Positions 18,632 through 27,249 of a stretch of DNA of 64,000 nt are shown here, in pieces. Source of the DNA: Clostridium paraputrificum. GTDB lineage: Bacteria; Bacillota; Clostridia; Clostridiales; Clostridiaceae. The stretch's first letter is position 1. Each line of letters begins with the position of its first letter. The translations under genes were made by a program, and so were the position numbers. The stretch is from the NCBI RefSeq assembly GCF_900447045.1, contig NZ_UAWH01000015.1, forward strand, positions 292,959-356,958. Reading direction: 5' to 3'. Under the pieces are notes generated by a model. That model was not told where the DNA came from and made no database searches. It was given only the letters and a program-made list of their open reading frames with translations.

Positions 18632-19915
18632 TTAATTTATTTCTAACTCTTCCCTGATTATATCATTTTCAGAGTAGTACATAGATTCATCTAGTACACC
18701 CTCTTTCTTTGCCACTATTAAAGTACATATACAATCACCAATAGTATTTACTGTTGTTCTACACATATCAAGTATTCTGTCTACTCCCATTATTAATCCA
18801 ATACCTTCAATAGGTAATCCTACGCTATTTAATACCATTGAAAGCATAACAAGTCCAACTCCAGGCACTGCTGCTGTTCCTATAGAAGCAAGAGTTGCAG
18901 TAAAAATAACAGTTAAAATACCTCCAAGACCAAGATCAATCCCATATAATTGTGCTATAAATACTGTTGCAGCTCCTTGCATTATAGCTGTTCCGTCCAT
19001 ATTAATAGTTGCACCTAATGGAATTGTAAAAGATGAAACCTTACTATCAACACCTAATTCGTTCATAGTCTTCATTGTAACCGGTAATGCAGCTCCACTT
19101 GATGCTGTTGAGAATGTTATGGCTCCAACTTTAGGGAACTTCTTTACAAATGGCATAATACTTAAATCGGTAAATGTCTTTAAAATACCTGTATAAACAA
19201 CTGAAGCATGAATAAGTAATGCTAATAAAACAACTGCCATATATTTTAGAAGTGATGCAAATGCCTCAACTCCTGTAGTAGCAAAGGTTGTAGCTATAAG
19301 ACCAAATATTCCAAAAGGTGCAAAGTACATAACTAAATTAACCATTTTTAAGAAAATTTCATTTAGATTTTCCATAAATGTTTTAACAAGTTTCACTTTT
19401 TCACCTAACATACTAATAGTTATTCCAAATATTATTGAGAAGCTTATAACTTGAAGCATATTTCCTTCAGCCATTGCTTTTATTGGATTAGTAGGAATCA
19501 TATCTATTAGCACATCTGCAAAAGAAGAACTTTGTGCAATTGTAGGTTGCTCTGATACAAGACTAGACATATCTAATCCCACACCTGGGCTAATTAAGTA
19601 AGCAAGTCCAATTGATATTGAAATAGCTATAGCAGTAGTAGATAAATAAAAAATAAGAGTTCTAGCTCCAATTCTCCCTAAACTTTTTATATTACTTAAA
19701 GATGCCACCCCACAGGTAATTGATGCAAAAACTAATGGAACTACAAGCATCTTGATTGCACTAATAAAACCTTGTCCTAATACTTTAAATACTCCACCAA
19801 TTATGATGGTATCCTTTACAGTTCCAGCAGGCAAAGATCTAACTAAAATACCTACAGATAGACCAACACCCATTGCTATAAAAATTTTTGATGTTAAACT
19901 TAACTTTTTTTTCAT
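18632..19915 (-). CDS. Dicarboxylate/amino acid:cation symporter (DAACS)
   Basis: A 427-residue transporter of the GltP/GltT/DctA fold. The serine-rich re-entrant loop TFSTASSGAALPVT, the NMDGTA motif and the RTTVNTIGD segment, which bind substrate and cation, are all present. It imports glutamate/aspartate or C4-dicarboxylates with Na+ or H+; the exact substrate cannot be read from the sequence. AAGGGGGAAA precedes the ATG. It is monocistronic, with a 286-bp upstream gap holding its promoter. Confidence 0.9.
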   Translation of the reverse strand: MKKKLSLTSKIFIAMGVGLSVGILVRSLPAGTVKDTIIIGGVFKVLGQGFISAIKMLVVPLVFASITCGVASLSNIKSLGRIGARTLIFYLSTTAIAISISIGLAYLISPGVGLDMSSLVSEQPTIAQSSSFADVLIDMIPTNPIKAMAEGNMLQVISFSIIFGITISMLGEKVKLVKTFMENLNEIFLKMVNLVMYFAPFGIFGLIATTFATTGVEAFASLLKYMAVVLLALLIHASVVYTGILKTFTDLSIMPFVKKFPKVGAITFSTASSGAALPVTMKTMNELGVDSKVSSFTIPLGATINMDGTAIMQGAATVFIAQLYGIDLGLGGILTVIFTATLASIGTAAVPGVGLVMLSMVLNSVGLPIEGIGLIMGVDRILDMCRTTVNTIGDCICTLIVAKKEGVLDESMYYSENDIIREELEIN

Positions 19916-20163
19916 AAATTTCCCCCTTTTTAATTTTTATAATCTGACAACTTATTAATAATATACAAGTAGTATATCATATTTTCCAATATTATGAAAC
20001 ATATTTTCTATAGTTATTCAGTTTTTAGAATATGCTTTTTTATTCAAAATATATTAATTAGTTTAAATGACTTATAGCCTTAACTTTCACAACTGCCCCT
20101 AAAGCTTAATTTTCTATTGTGCAACTTTTAATACCTAAATATTCAATTGTAAATTAATTTATG

Positions 20164-20200
20164 CAAAAAAAGAATGCCATAATAATATGACATTCTTTTT
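20164..20200 (-). terminator. Rho-independent terminator
   Basis: Arms AAAAAGAATGCCAT / ATGACATTCTTTTT just beyond the stop of the minus-strand gene 20203-20787. Confidence 0.85.
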
Positions 20201-20202
20201 TA

Positions 20203-20787
20203 CTATTTAATGATGCTATATACGTAATTTTTAAAGTCCTCAAAAGTTCCACTTACTATTGAAGCTCCTTTAAGTATTCTATTTCCAAAGAAATTATATT
20301 CACAACTTCCATAATTAAATGCAGCACTACTTACTATTAAGTTTGACTCATTAACTCTATAAGTTGCTCTCTTTTCTAATATATCAACACAGAAATCTAG
20401 AAAATCCTTATAGTCTTTAATGTGTCCTGACTCTACCATAGAAATCACAAAATTAAATAAATAGAAGCCTCCAATTAATTGTATCATCTTATCATTTGGA
20501 GTGTAGAAAACTTTCCCTGAATTATAGAAGAACTTTAATTCTCCATAAGTTGCAGCTTTATATTCACTATTAATTTCTAATCCCTCTAAATTATGCATTC
20601 TAAGTGCAGCTTCAATACTTTCCCATGAGTTAGCATTTACTACAACATTATCTTTTATAACTTGCTTAAATTTTTCAAAAGACTCTTCAGAATCCTTACT
20701 TGAACTTACTTCCTTACCATCAAACATTACTTTATATTGTCCATTTTCATATATTAATTCAACTTTATTACTCAAAACAAATTCCAT
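20203..20787 (-). CDS. Hypothetical protein, 194 aa
   Basis: I do not recognise the family. It is soluble and has no signal peptide. The first ~50 residues are beta-rich with a lysine/serine-rich loop, and the C-terminal two thirds are helical with aromatic residues (NFVISMVESGHIKDYKDFLDFCVDILEKRATYR). The ribosome binding site is weak and overlaps the ATG, so the start is uncertain. It lies 45 bp downstream of the phosphodiesterase gene and may share its transcript. Confidence 0.6.
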   Translation of the reverse strand: MEFVLSNKVELIYENGQYKVMFDGKEVSSSKDSEESFEKFKQVIKDNVVVNANSWESIEAALRMHNLEGLEINSEYKAATYGELKFFYNSGKVFYTPNDKMIQLIGGFYLFNFVISMVESGHIKDYKDFLDFCVDILEKRATYRVNESNLIVSSAAFNYGSCEYNFFGNRILKGASIVSGTFEDFKNYVYSIIK

Positions 20788-20831
20788 CCTTTTCTATTTA
20801 ATAATAATTATTATAACATATTAATTCTATT

Positions 20832-21287
20832 TTATAAATCATGTTTTATAATTTTTATTCTATTTTGTTCCAATATACCTATTGCAAAAGAAAGAGGTAG
20901 TGAAAATCTCTTCTTACCACAACTACCTGGATTTAAGAATATCACACCATTAACTTCCTCATAAAAATACTTATGAGAATGTCCAAACACAACCAAATCT
21001 ACATCCTCTAAGTTTTTAGGAAGATCCTTAATATCATGTACTACATATATTTTAAAGCCATCTATTTCTACTACTTCAGATTTATTTAATCCCTTTGCCC
21101 AATGATCCTTATCATTATTACCTCTTACAAAAGTAATATTACCTATATCCTTTAAAGCTAAATAGGTTTCTTCATTTGATATATCCCCAGCATGAATTAT
21201 GTAATTACACTTTTTAATTTCTTCCATTACTTCTTCTCTAAGTAAATTATGAGTATCAGATATAAATCCTATTCTTATCCCTTCCAT
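20832..21287 (-). CDS. YfcE/MJ0936-family metallophosphodiesterase
   Basis: A 151-residue calcineurin-like phosphoesterase. The metal-binding motifs appear in order: ISDTHN (D, H), HAGDIS, VRGNNDKDH, VVHD and GHSHK, with LNPGS near the end. Small proteins of this family hydrolyse phosphodiesters in the cytosol using Mn2+/Ni2+; the physiological substrate is unknown. AAAGGAG precedes the ATG. It lies 67 bp downstream of the nucleosidase gene, separated by a terminator. Confidence 0.88.
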   Translation of the reverse strand: MEGIRIGFISDTHNLLREEVMEEIKKCNYIIHAGDISNEETYLALKDIGNITFVRGNNDKDHWAKGLNKSEVVEIDGFKIYVVHDIKDLPKNLEDVDLVVFGHSHKYFYEEVNGVIFLNPGSCGKKRFSLPLSFAIGILEQNRIKIIKHDL

Positions 21288-21310
21288 AGTTTTCTCCTTT
21301 GTTATAAAAC

Positions 21311-21347
21311 TTAAAAGACGATATTACCTATTAGGCAACATCGTCTT
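21311..21347 (-). terminator. Rho-independent terminator after the nucleosidase gene
   Basis: Arms AAGACGATATTACC / GGCAACATCGTCTT with A/T tails, immediately past the stop at 21355. Confidence 0.8.
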
Positions 21348-21354
21348 AAATATT

Positions 21355-22140
21355 TTAGTATAATTTAACGAATTCTTCAACCATTGAACTTGCATTTTTA
21401 GCTGCTATTGGTAAAAACTCTTCATAAGATAAATCTGCTGATCCATCTGCCTTATCTGAAATTGCTCTTAATACAACGTAAGGTATTTTGTTTAAGTATG
21501 CAGTTTGAGCCATTGCAGCTCCTTCCATTTCTACTGCAGAAACATTACCAAAGTTTTCTTTAATTCTTTCCACAACTGCACCACCAGCAACAAATTGATC
21601 TCCAGAGGCTATTCTACCTTCTTTTATTACTAAACCATCTATATTTTCAGCTGCTTTCTTTGCAACCTCTACTAATTCCTTATCTGCTTGGAAAAATGTA
21701 ATACCAAGTCTTGATATTTCTCCTAATGGATCTCCAAATACTGTAGTATCAAAATCATGTTGAACAGCATCTGTTGAAATAACTATGTCACCTTGATTTA
21801 ATTCTGGGTCCATAGTTCCAGCAACTCCTGAATTTAATAATGCAGTTACATTAAATTTATCTGCTAAAATTTGAGTACAACTAGCCATATTTACTTTACC
21901 AACACCTGATCTAACTAAAACTACATTTTTATCATGTAATTTACCAGAGTAAAAAGTCATTCCAGCAACTTCTACTGTATCTTTAACATCCATCTTTCCT
22001 TTTAATATTTCAACCTCTTCTTCCATAGCTCCTATAATTCCCAGAACTTTTTCTTCTTTATTTTCTTTGTTTACACCACAACCTATAAATAAAGAAACGG
22101 ATAATACTACTGCTCCTAGTAAAGCTGTTAATTTTTTCAT
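21355..22140 (-). CDS. Lipoprotein form of MTA/SAH nucleosidase
   Basis: A 261-residue protein whose residues 32-261 are a complete 5'-methylthioadenosine/S-adenosylhomocysteine nucleosidase: GIIGAMEEEVEIL at the start of the fold, NSGVAGT, VEMEGAAMAQTAY and ISDKADGSA. The equivalents of the catalytic Glu, the ribose-binding Met-Glu pair and the general-acid Asp are all kept. Unlike usual cytosolic MTAN (about 230 aa), it carries a lipoprotein signal (MKKLTALLGAVVLSVSLFIGC, lipobox FIGC). It should therefore cleave MTA, SAH or 5'-deoxyadenosine outside the membrane, releasing adenine for uptake. GGGGGAA precedes the ATG. Repeated GAATATAATTCG motifs lie upstream. Confidence 0.87.
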   Translation of the reverse strand: MKKLTALLGAVVLSVSLFIGCGVNKENKEEKVLGIIGAMEEEVEILKGKMDVKDTVEVAGMTFYSGKLHDKNVVLVRSGVGKVNMASCTQILADKFNVTALLNSGVAGTMDPELNQGDIVISTDAVQHDFDTTVFGDPLGEISRLGITFFQADKELVEVAKKAAENIDGLVIKEGRIASGDQFVAGGAVVERIKENFGNVSAVEMEGAAMAQTAYLNKIPYVVLRAISDKADGSADLSYEEFLPIAAKNASSMVEEFVKLY

Positions 22141-22190
22141 TAGTGTTCCCCCTGTTTGTAATAAAAATCGAACTTTAAAACCATATTTTC

Positions 22191-22295
22191 GAATATAATT
22201 CGCAAGTACAATTATTTATAACATAGTACACAAGAAAAAATCAATATATTTTTTTATTAATTTTGAATATAATTCGTTACAGTGCGAATTATATT
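22191..22295. promoter_or_regulatory. Repeated AATATAATTCG motifs upstream of the nucleosidase gene
   Basis: The 12-mer GAATATAATTCG occurs at 22191-22202 and 22265-22276, and its inverse CGAATTATATT at 22285-22295. The last two form a perfect 11-bp inverted repeat with an 8-base spacer. The block fills the gap between the methionine sulfoxide reductase stop and the nucleosidase start. It could be a regulator-binding array, or the hairpin could terminate the upstream gene, though no U-run follows. Confidence 0.5.
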
Positions 22296-22308
22296 TATTA
22301 TCCATCTC

Positions 22309-22815
22309 TTATAAGTAGGATATTTTGTCAAATTTTACGAATTTAATTAGAACTTCTACAGCTTCAACAAGATATTTTTCTTCTATTTCTGTAAATCTGT
22401 TAAACTCATCACTATCAATATCAAGTACACCTAACACATTATCATTAACAACTATAGGAAGTACAATTTCTGAATTAGATGCTGCATCACAAGCTATATG
22501 TCCTTCAAATTCATGTACATTATCTATTCTTAACACCTTTTTTTCCTTTGCAGCTGTACCACATACCCCTTTTCCAATTTGTATCTTAGTACAAGCTGGC
22601 ATTCCCTGAAAAGGTCCTAGAATTAGCTCATTATTTTTATTTAAATAAAACCCGCACCAATTAACTCTTCCTAATAAAGCATTTATTAAAGCTGAAGCAT
22701 TACAAAGCTTTGTAATATCTTCCTCATCTCCACTAACTAATCCTTCTAACATTTGTACCATAGTTTTTAATCTTTCTTCTAAATCTAATCCATTAAATAT
22801 TTTAATATCAAACAT
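22309..22815 (-). CDS. Free methionine-R-sulfoxide reductase (GAF domain)
   Basis: A 168-residue single GAF domain. VNWCGFYL, the conserved cysteines in MPACTKI, GKGVCGTAA and HIACDAAS, and LDIDS match fRMsr (YebR/GAF type), in which these cysteines reduce free Met-R-sulfoxide through thioredoxin. AAAGGAGAG precedes the ATG. It lies directly upstream of the lipoprotein nucleosidase; both touch methionine-derived metabolites, which may be more than coincidence. Confidence 0.88.
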   Translation of the reverse strand: MFDIKIFNGLDLEERLKTMVQMLEGLVSGDEEDITKLCNASALINALLGRVNWCGFYLNKNNELILGPFQGMPACTKIQIGKGVCGTAAKEKKVLRIDNVHEFEGHIACDAASNSEIVLPIVVNDNVLGVLDIDSDEFNRFTEIEEKYLVEAVEVLIKFVKFDKISYL

Positions 22816-22933
22816 CTTATCTCTCCTTTATATTTCTTAAGAATAAATGAATTCTAGTTCAAAGTTTACATTTTGTTATAACTATTTCTTAATATTTATG
22901 ATACAATATTTTTTAAGATAAGAGGTGATTAAA

Positions 22934-23356
22934 ATGAACATTTTTAAAGGGACATATGGATTTGATGTTTTATCTATCTTTTTATTGTTTATAAGCTTGA
23001 TCTTGAACCTAGGAAAACATACTCGTTTACTAGGAACTTTAGTTACTTTGTATGTAATTTATAGAGCTTTTTCAAAGAATATATATAAGAGATCTAACGA
23101 ACTATACAAATTCACTAATTTAGCTAATAAAGTACTATTCCGTTTTGGCAAAAGATTACCTGATAATATGCCAAGGACAAGTCTTGAAAATATACCTTTG
23201 ATATTTAGTCAATTAAAATATGTTATTAATCAAAAAAGACAATATAAGATAGTTAAATGCCCAAATTGTGGTCAAAAGCTTAGATTGCCTAGGGGGCAAA
23301 AAAAGATAATTGTTACATGTAAAATGTGTAGGTTTGAATTTAAAGAAAGAACATAA
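22934..23356 (+). CDS. Membrane protein with C-terminal zinc ribbon, 140 aa
   Basis: Residues about 8-45 form one or two transmembrane helices, followed by a basic linker and a C-terminal zinc ribbon CPNCGQKLRLPRG...CKMCRFEF (CxxC...CxxC). No family name is known to me beyond zinc-ribbon proteins. Start 22934 (ATG) is preferred over GTG 22925, which is inside the AGAGGTG site. The stop is followed within five bases by a copy of the dispersed hairpin repeat. Confidence 0.7.
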   Translation: MNIFKGTYGFDVLSIFLLFISLILNLGKHTRLLGTLVTLYVIYRAFSKNIYKRSNELYKFTNLANKVLFRFGKRLPDNMPRTSLENIPLIFSQLKYVINQKRQYKIVKCPNCGQKLRLPRGQKKIIVTCKMCRFEFKERT

Positions 23357-23360
23357 AAAT

Positions 23361-23448
23361 GGTGCCGTGGATATTTATTTTGCTTGTTCCGTGTCGGGCT
23401 CCAAGTCACACCAAAATAAATATCCGTTCCCATGGTACTTAAGGTAAG
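23361..23448 (+). repeat. Dispersed structured hairpin element, copy 1
   Basis: Begins GGTGCCGTGG, shares GATATTTATTTTGCTTGTTCC and CCAAGTCACA with the other four copies, and ends in AAGGTAAG. The left arm pairs with CAAAATAAATATCC on the right. It lies between the stop of the zinc-ribbon gene and its terminator. See the dedicated finding. Confidence 0.85.
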
Positions 23449-23476
23449 AAAATAGACTGCTTGTAGCAGTCTATTT
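23449..23476 (+). terminator. Rho-independent terminator
   Basis: Perfect arms AAAATAGACTGC / GCAGTCTATTTT around TTGTA, immediately after repeat copy 1. Confidence 0.85.
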
Positions 23477-23619
23477 TAATTTGTAAATAAAGTTATTCTA
23501 TTCTATGTAATTATTGAAACATTTCTACCTTCATTTCCCTGGTAATATTTTACATATTGTTATATTAATATATGTGATATACTTTAAATATATATTTTTG
23601 GTAATTATACGGAGGACTT

Positions 23620-24042
23620 ATGGGTAAGAAATTATTTAAATTTTTTATAGGGCTAACTATTGCTTTTACTTTAATAGGTTGTACAGCTAAAGAAGGCTTA
23701 AATGATACTAATACAGGTAACTTAACTGAGGGAGAGCTTCACGATATTATAAAGTCTACTTACAAAGATTGTACTATTTCATACACAACAGAGAATAGCA
23801 TAAAAATATTAGATATAAAAATTAATGTTCCTAAATCAAGCAGAGCTGAAGAACTTGAGGCCTTTACTAATGCATGTGATTTAATATCTAATAAATTAGA
23901 CGACATTACATATTACTCTGGAATAATGTATACCCTACAAGTAGATGGAGAAGATAAAGCTTGTATAAGATCATATACATCTGATGATGGAAAATTCAAA
24001 TTAGAAAGTACCTATATTGAAGATGATGAATACAAACAATAA
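23620..24042 (+). CDS. Hypothetical lipoprotein, 140 aa
   Basis: N-terminal signal MGKKLFKFFIGLTIAFTLIGC with lipobox LIGC, then a mixed alpha/beta domain of about 115 residues without a recognised family. ACGGAGGA precedes the ATG. It is monocistronic and probably attached to the outer face of the membrane. Confidence 0.75.
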   Translation: MGKKLFKFFIGLTIAFTLIGCTAKEGLNDTNTGNLTEGELHDIIKSTYKDCTISYTTENSIKILDIKINVPKSSRAEELEAFTNACDLISNKLDDITYYSGIMYTLQVDGEDKACIRSYTSDDGKFKLESTYIEDDEYKQ

Positions 24043-24158
24043 AAAAATGTATTTAAATGTATATAATATTCTCTATAGGTAATAATATTATTGAGGATAG
24101 ATGTAGACATATTAGTTTTAACAGTACCTAACTATGGCTACTGAATACTCAAAAAAGA

Positions 24159-24187
24159 CACCTAATACTTCTAAGTACTAGGTGTTT
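24159..24187. terminator. Bidirectional terminator
   Basis: Arms ACACCTA.TACTT / AAGTA.TAGGTGT with A6 on the left and T-rich on the right, between the convergent lipoprotein gene and the DUF2089 operon. Confidence 0.8.
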
Positions 24188-24208
24188 TATTATTTCTAAA
24201 TTAAAACA

Positions 24209-24481
24209 CTACATTTTTATAAGAACTTCCGTCCCATCATTTGCTTTAACATTAACTATTTCTAATCCCTTGTATTTCTTTAGCTCTTTCATTGCAACTA
24301 AAATGAAATCCATATCCAAGGCATTCATATATTCATTTACTTTATCCATGCCATCTTTACTTACATTGTTCTCTACTAAAGATTTACTCACAAAATTAGC
24401 TATTTTAACTCCACTTGTAAGTAAGAAATTAGGAATATAAATTGTAAACCTTCTTTCATTAGTCCTAACCCTTATCTTCAT
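24209..24481 (-). CDS. Hypothetical small protein, third gene of DUF2089 operon
   Basis: A 90-residue soluble protein beginning MKIRVRTNERRFTIYIPNFLL. The central part resembles the short repeat seen in the preceding gene (…RMFKVRVDSS…VKVNLPVAVI), as in SHOCT/YvlB-related proteins. It follows the 125-aa gene by 7 bp, so is co-translated. It may act with the DUF2089 regulator in an envelope-stress-type switch, but this is inference. Confidence 0.65.
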   Translation of the reverse strand: MKIRVRTNERRFTIYIPNFLLTSGVKIANFVSKSLVENNVSKDGMDKVNEYMNALDMDFILVAMKELKKYKGLEIVNVKANDGTEVLIKM

Positions 24482-24488
24482 TTCACAC

Positions 24489-24866
24489 CTACTCGATTAC
24501 TACTCTAACTTTATCACCATTTGCTGAATCTACCGTTACTATTTCACCTAACATCTCATTATCAAGTGAACTAATAATGGCACCTGTCATCACCTCTAAA
24601 TCTATACCTTCCATTTCATCTACTTTAATTGGAAGCTTGCCAGTAGCCTTTAAAATAGAAGTAATAACTGCCACAGGAAGATTAACTTTTACATTATCAC
24701 CAGCAGATGAATCAACCCTAACCTTAAACATTCTCCTATCATAATTCACATTCTCTATTGATTTATCCTCTTTTTTGTACATTGCCTCAATTAAGTCTGC
24801 ACCCTTTTCAACCTCTAACTTACCTTCTGACACCATTGTAAGTACCTTTAATAAATCCGCTCTCAT
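24489..24866 (-). CDS. SHOCT-like/DUF2089-associated protein, 125 aa
   Basis: The first ~35 residues (LLKVLTMVSEGKLEVEKGADLIEAMYK) resemble the SHOCT-like amphipathic helix pair found in YvlB-type proteins, and a beta-rich part follows (FKVRVDSSAGDNVKVNLPVAVITSILKATG). GGAGGTCTGAG precedes the ATG. It is second gene of the three-gene unit, 12 bp after the DUF2089 gene. Confidence 0.65.
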   Translation of the reverse strand: MRADLLKVLTMVSEGKLEVEKGADLIEAMYKKEDKSIENVNYDRRMFKVRVDSSAGDNVKVNLPVAVITSILKATGKLPIKVDEMEGIDLEVMTGAIISSLDNEMLGEIVTVDSANGDKVRVVIE

Positions 24867-24878
24867 TCTCAGACCTCC

Positions 24879-25247
24879 TTAATCTTCTTTCATTCTTTCT
24901 ATTGCTTCTTGTGGTGAAATTTCACCCTTCTCTAATGCCTCTATTACATCACTAGTTGATGACTTTATAGGTTTACTATTTCTTTTATAACCCAATGCAG
25001 ATATAACTTCATCAAGCTTGGCTCTTACTGTTGGATAAGAAATACCAAGTTCCTTCTCCACATCCTTAATGCTTCCTCTACACATTATGAAAACCTCAAT
25101 AAACTTTAATTGATCCTTTGATAAATAATCAAACTTTGAAAATTCAAACTCATTTTCTATAGTAGTTTTACAATCTGAACATTTTAATCTAGTTATCCTT
25201 AGTTTCTTACCACATACAGGACAAACAGTTATCGCTTTAAACACCAT
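24879..25247 (-). CDS. DUF2089 zinc-ribbon/HTH regulator
   Basis: A 122-residue protein with an N-terminal zinc ribbon (CPVCGKKL...CSDC), a sigma-like helix-turn-helix in the middle (LSKDQLKFIEVFIMCRGSIKDVEKELGISYPTVRAKLDEVI) and a C-terminal helix (ALEKGEISPQEAIERMKED). The layout is that of DUF2089 proteins. It probably controls its own operon with the two downstream genes. AAGGAGTG precedes the ATG. Confidence 0.82.
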   Translation of the reverse strand: MVFKAITVCPVCGKKLRITRLKCSDCKTTIENEFEFSKFDYLSKDQLKFIEVFIMCRGSIKDVEKELGISYPTVRAKLDEVISALGYKRNSKPIKSSTSDVIEALEKGEISPQEAIERMKED

Positions 25248-25401
25248 CTATCACTCCTTATGTTTATAATATATTCCTACGCTTACAAAATGTCAACAAC
25301 AAATATTAAAATAATTAATTTGTATATTAATTATTTCAATATTTAGTTTTAATATATTAATTTTATCAATTTTAATCTTGATATTTTTGTTACACATACA
25401 A

Positions 25402-25437
25402 AAATAGATATAGAATAAACTTCTATATCTATTTACT
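25402..25437 (-). terminator. Rho-independent terminator
   Basis: Arms AAATAGATATAGAA / TTCTATATCTATTT past the stop of the AIM24-family gene. Confidence 0.85.
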
Positions 25438-25453
25438 ATTAACCTATTTAATT

Positions 25454-26104
25454 TTATGAGCCTGGTGATACTAAATATGAAGGATTCTTAGTTTGAATCC
25501 ATACTTCCCCAGGACCTTCAAACTTGCATATATATCCCTCACCACTAACTAAAGATGTAAGTCCATTAGAAATCATTTCAACTTTGTAATTTAAAGAACT
25601 TTCCCATAAAACCAAGTGATTAGTATCAACTATATATCTTTCTCCAGGATTCAATGTCTTCTTGTGAATTGCTCCAAAAGAACATAAAGCCAATGTTCCT
25701 GCACCAATAGCTTCAACTTGGAATAGCCCTTCTCCAGAAAATATACCCTTTCCACCAGCACCTTTTGTTTTTAACTCAATATTACCATAGCTAGCTAAGA
25801 AAGCATTTTGTCCTAACCTATAATTTCTACTACCATCCATTTCAAATAATTGAATATCTCCCAAAAATGTTGGTGAAAGTAGTAATTCCCCCTGTGAATT
25901 AGCAGTATATTCTTGAAGGAATGTACTTTGTCCTGCAAACATTCTTCCAATGGCTTTTTTAACCCCACCTGATTTTAACTTCATGTCAAAAACATCATCC
26001 ATAGAAACCATTGCCCCTGCTCTAACTATGAATTTATCATTTGTATCAGCATTAACCTTTAAAATAGTATTTGTAGTTTGGTAAAGCACTTGAAATTTAC
26101 TCAT
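25454..26104 (-). CDS. AIM24-family protein
   Basis: A 216-residue all-beta protein with the family's glycine pattern: FIVRAGAMVSMDD, SGGVKKAIGRMFAGQSTFLQEYTANSQGELLLSP, FLASYGNIELKTKGAGGKGIFSGEGLFQVEAIGAGTLALCSFG and a C-terminal GEGYICKFEGPGEVWIQTKNP. AIM24 proteins form tryptophan-RNA-binding-attenuator-like beta-helices; their bacterial role is undefined. It has no signal peptide. It is monocistronic with AGGAGGGTT before the ATG. Confidence 0.88.
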   Translation of the reverse strand: MSKFQVLYQTTNTILKVNADTNDKFIVRAGAMVSMDDVFDMKLKSGGVKKAIGRMFAGQSTFLQEYTANSQGELLLSPTFLGDIQLFEMDGSRNYRLGQNAFLASYGNIELKTKGAGGKGIFSGEGLFQVEAIGAGTLALCSFGAIHKKTLNPGERYIVDTNHLVLWESSLNYKVEMISNGLTSLVSGEGYICKFEGPGEVWIQTKNPSYLVSPGS

Positions 26105-26288
26105 AATAACCCTCCTTTTTTTACTTTTTGCTTATATAAATAGTGTTCACTTGTATCCAATAATTTTTATAATCTTTTACTTGCCAGATAAAAGCTTAAC
26201 CATTTATAAAAATATAGTTTTATTATATCACTTACATGTTAAATACTGTTAATACATTTTTTGAGGAAATTAAATTTCCTCAAGAATA

Positions 26289-26314
26289 AAAAAGGTAACA
26301 GATATAAATCTATT
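26289..26314 (-). terminator. Rho-independent terminator, with a second hairpin beyond it
   Basis: On the minus strand GGTAATAGAT / ATCTGTTACC is followed by T6. A further perfect hairpin TTGAGGAAATT / AATTTCCTCAA lies at 26261-26284. Together they end the MazG-like gene. Confidence 0.8.
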
Positions 26315-26329
26315 ACCTAAATACTTATT

Positions 26330-26647
26330 CTACAACTCAGTATACTTTTTAGCATTTCCTTTTGCCTTTTCTACTGGATACTTTTTTTCATTCTTATCCA
26401 TTTTCATATTTATGATTTCTTCAATATTTACATCTAGAGCATCTGCCATATGTACGCAATAAACTAGCACATCTGCAAGTTCTTCCTTAACAGCTTGAAG
26501 ATTATAATTTTCTTCATCCCACAAAAAGTTTTCTAATAATTCGTTTGCTTCTATTGAAATTGCTTTTGATAAATTAGCTGGAGTGTGAAACTGATTCCAT
26601 TCTCTATCTTCTCTGAACTTTCTTATTCTCTCTATTGTTTCTTTCAT
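26330..26647 (-). CDS. MazG-like nucleotide pyrophosphohydrolase
   Basis: A 105-residue all-alpha NTP-PPase of the RS21-C6/MazG-like type. Helix 1 is FREDREWNQFHTPANLSKAISIEANELLENFLW (E-x-x-E-L metal ligands) and helix 3 is VKEELADVLVYCVHMAD (E-x-x-D). It should hydrolyse a non-canonical NTP or dCTP to the monophosphate plus PPi. AAGAGGTG precedes the ATG. It is divergent from the glyoxalase-like gene. Confidence 0.88.
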   Translation of the reverse strand: MKETIERIRKFREDREWNQFHTPANLSKAISIEANELLENFLWDEENYNLQAVKEELADVLVYCVHMADALDVNIEEIINMKMDKNEKKYPVEKAKGNAKKYTEL

Positions 26648-26781
26648 AATAACACCTCTTTCCTAAAACATTATAACTATAAAATACATTATAGCTCACT
26701 TTTTATAATAATCAGAGTAAAAATATCTACATCACTAACAAAAACATTCTATAATTACCAGGAAATTTTGGAGGTGCTAGA

Positions 26782-27168
26782 ATGAAAGTTAAAATGTTAC
26801 ACACTTGCATTAGAGTTATGAATTTAGAAGAATCACTTAAGTTCTATAAGAATGCTTTAAAAATAGTTGAGACGAGAAGAAAGGATTTTCCTGATTACAA
26901 ATTTACTTTAGTTTATTTATCAGATAAAGAAAATTCTTATGAAATAGCACTTACTTATAACTATGATCCTGAAAAACCTTATGACCTTGGTAATGGCTTT
27001 AGCCATATTGCTATAGGAACTGAGAATATAGAAGAAATGAGAAATAACCATGAACAATTAGGATACGAAGTAACTCCTTTAAAAGGATTGCCTGGGGAAG
27101 AGCCTTACTACTACTTCGTTACTGACCCTGATGGTTATAAGATTGAAGTTATAAAAACTAGAGTTTAA
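26782..27168 (+). CDS. gloA: VOC-family lactoylglutathione lyase-like protein
   Basis: A 128-residue protein closely following bacterial glyoxalase I: MLHTCIRVMNLEESLKFYKNAL, ELALTYNYDPEKPYDLGNGFSHIAI, then YYFVTDPDGYKIEVI. Metal-ligand positions (His at residue 6, Glu in EIALTYN, His in FSHIAI, Glu in KIEVI) are all kept. Clostridia lack glutathione, so the co-substrate thiol is uncertain. GGAGGTGC precedes the ATG. Confidence 0.82.
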   Translation: MKVKMLHTCIRVMNLEESLKFYKNALKIVETRRKDFPDYKFTLVYLSDKENSYEIALTYNYDPEKPYDLGNGFSHIAIGTENIEEMRNNHEQLGYEVTPLKGLPGEEPYYYFVTDPDGYKIEVIKTRV

Positions 27169-27176
27169 CACATAAG

Positions 27177-27207
27177 AAGATAGTCTATAATTCAGGCTAT
27201 CTTCTTA
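27177..27207 (+). terminator. Rho-independent terminator
   Basis: Arms GAAGATAG / CTATCTTC after the stop of the glyoxalase-like gene. Confidence 0.75.
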
Positions 27208-27249
27208 TATCTTAATTTTAATATAACACGCTCTAACCCGTATTATTAC

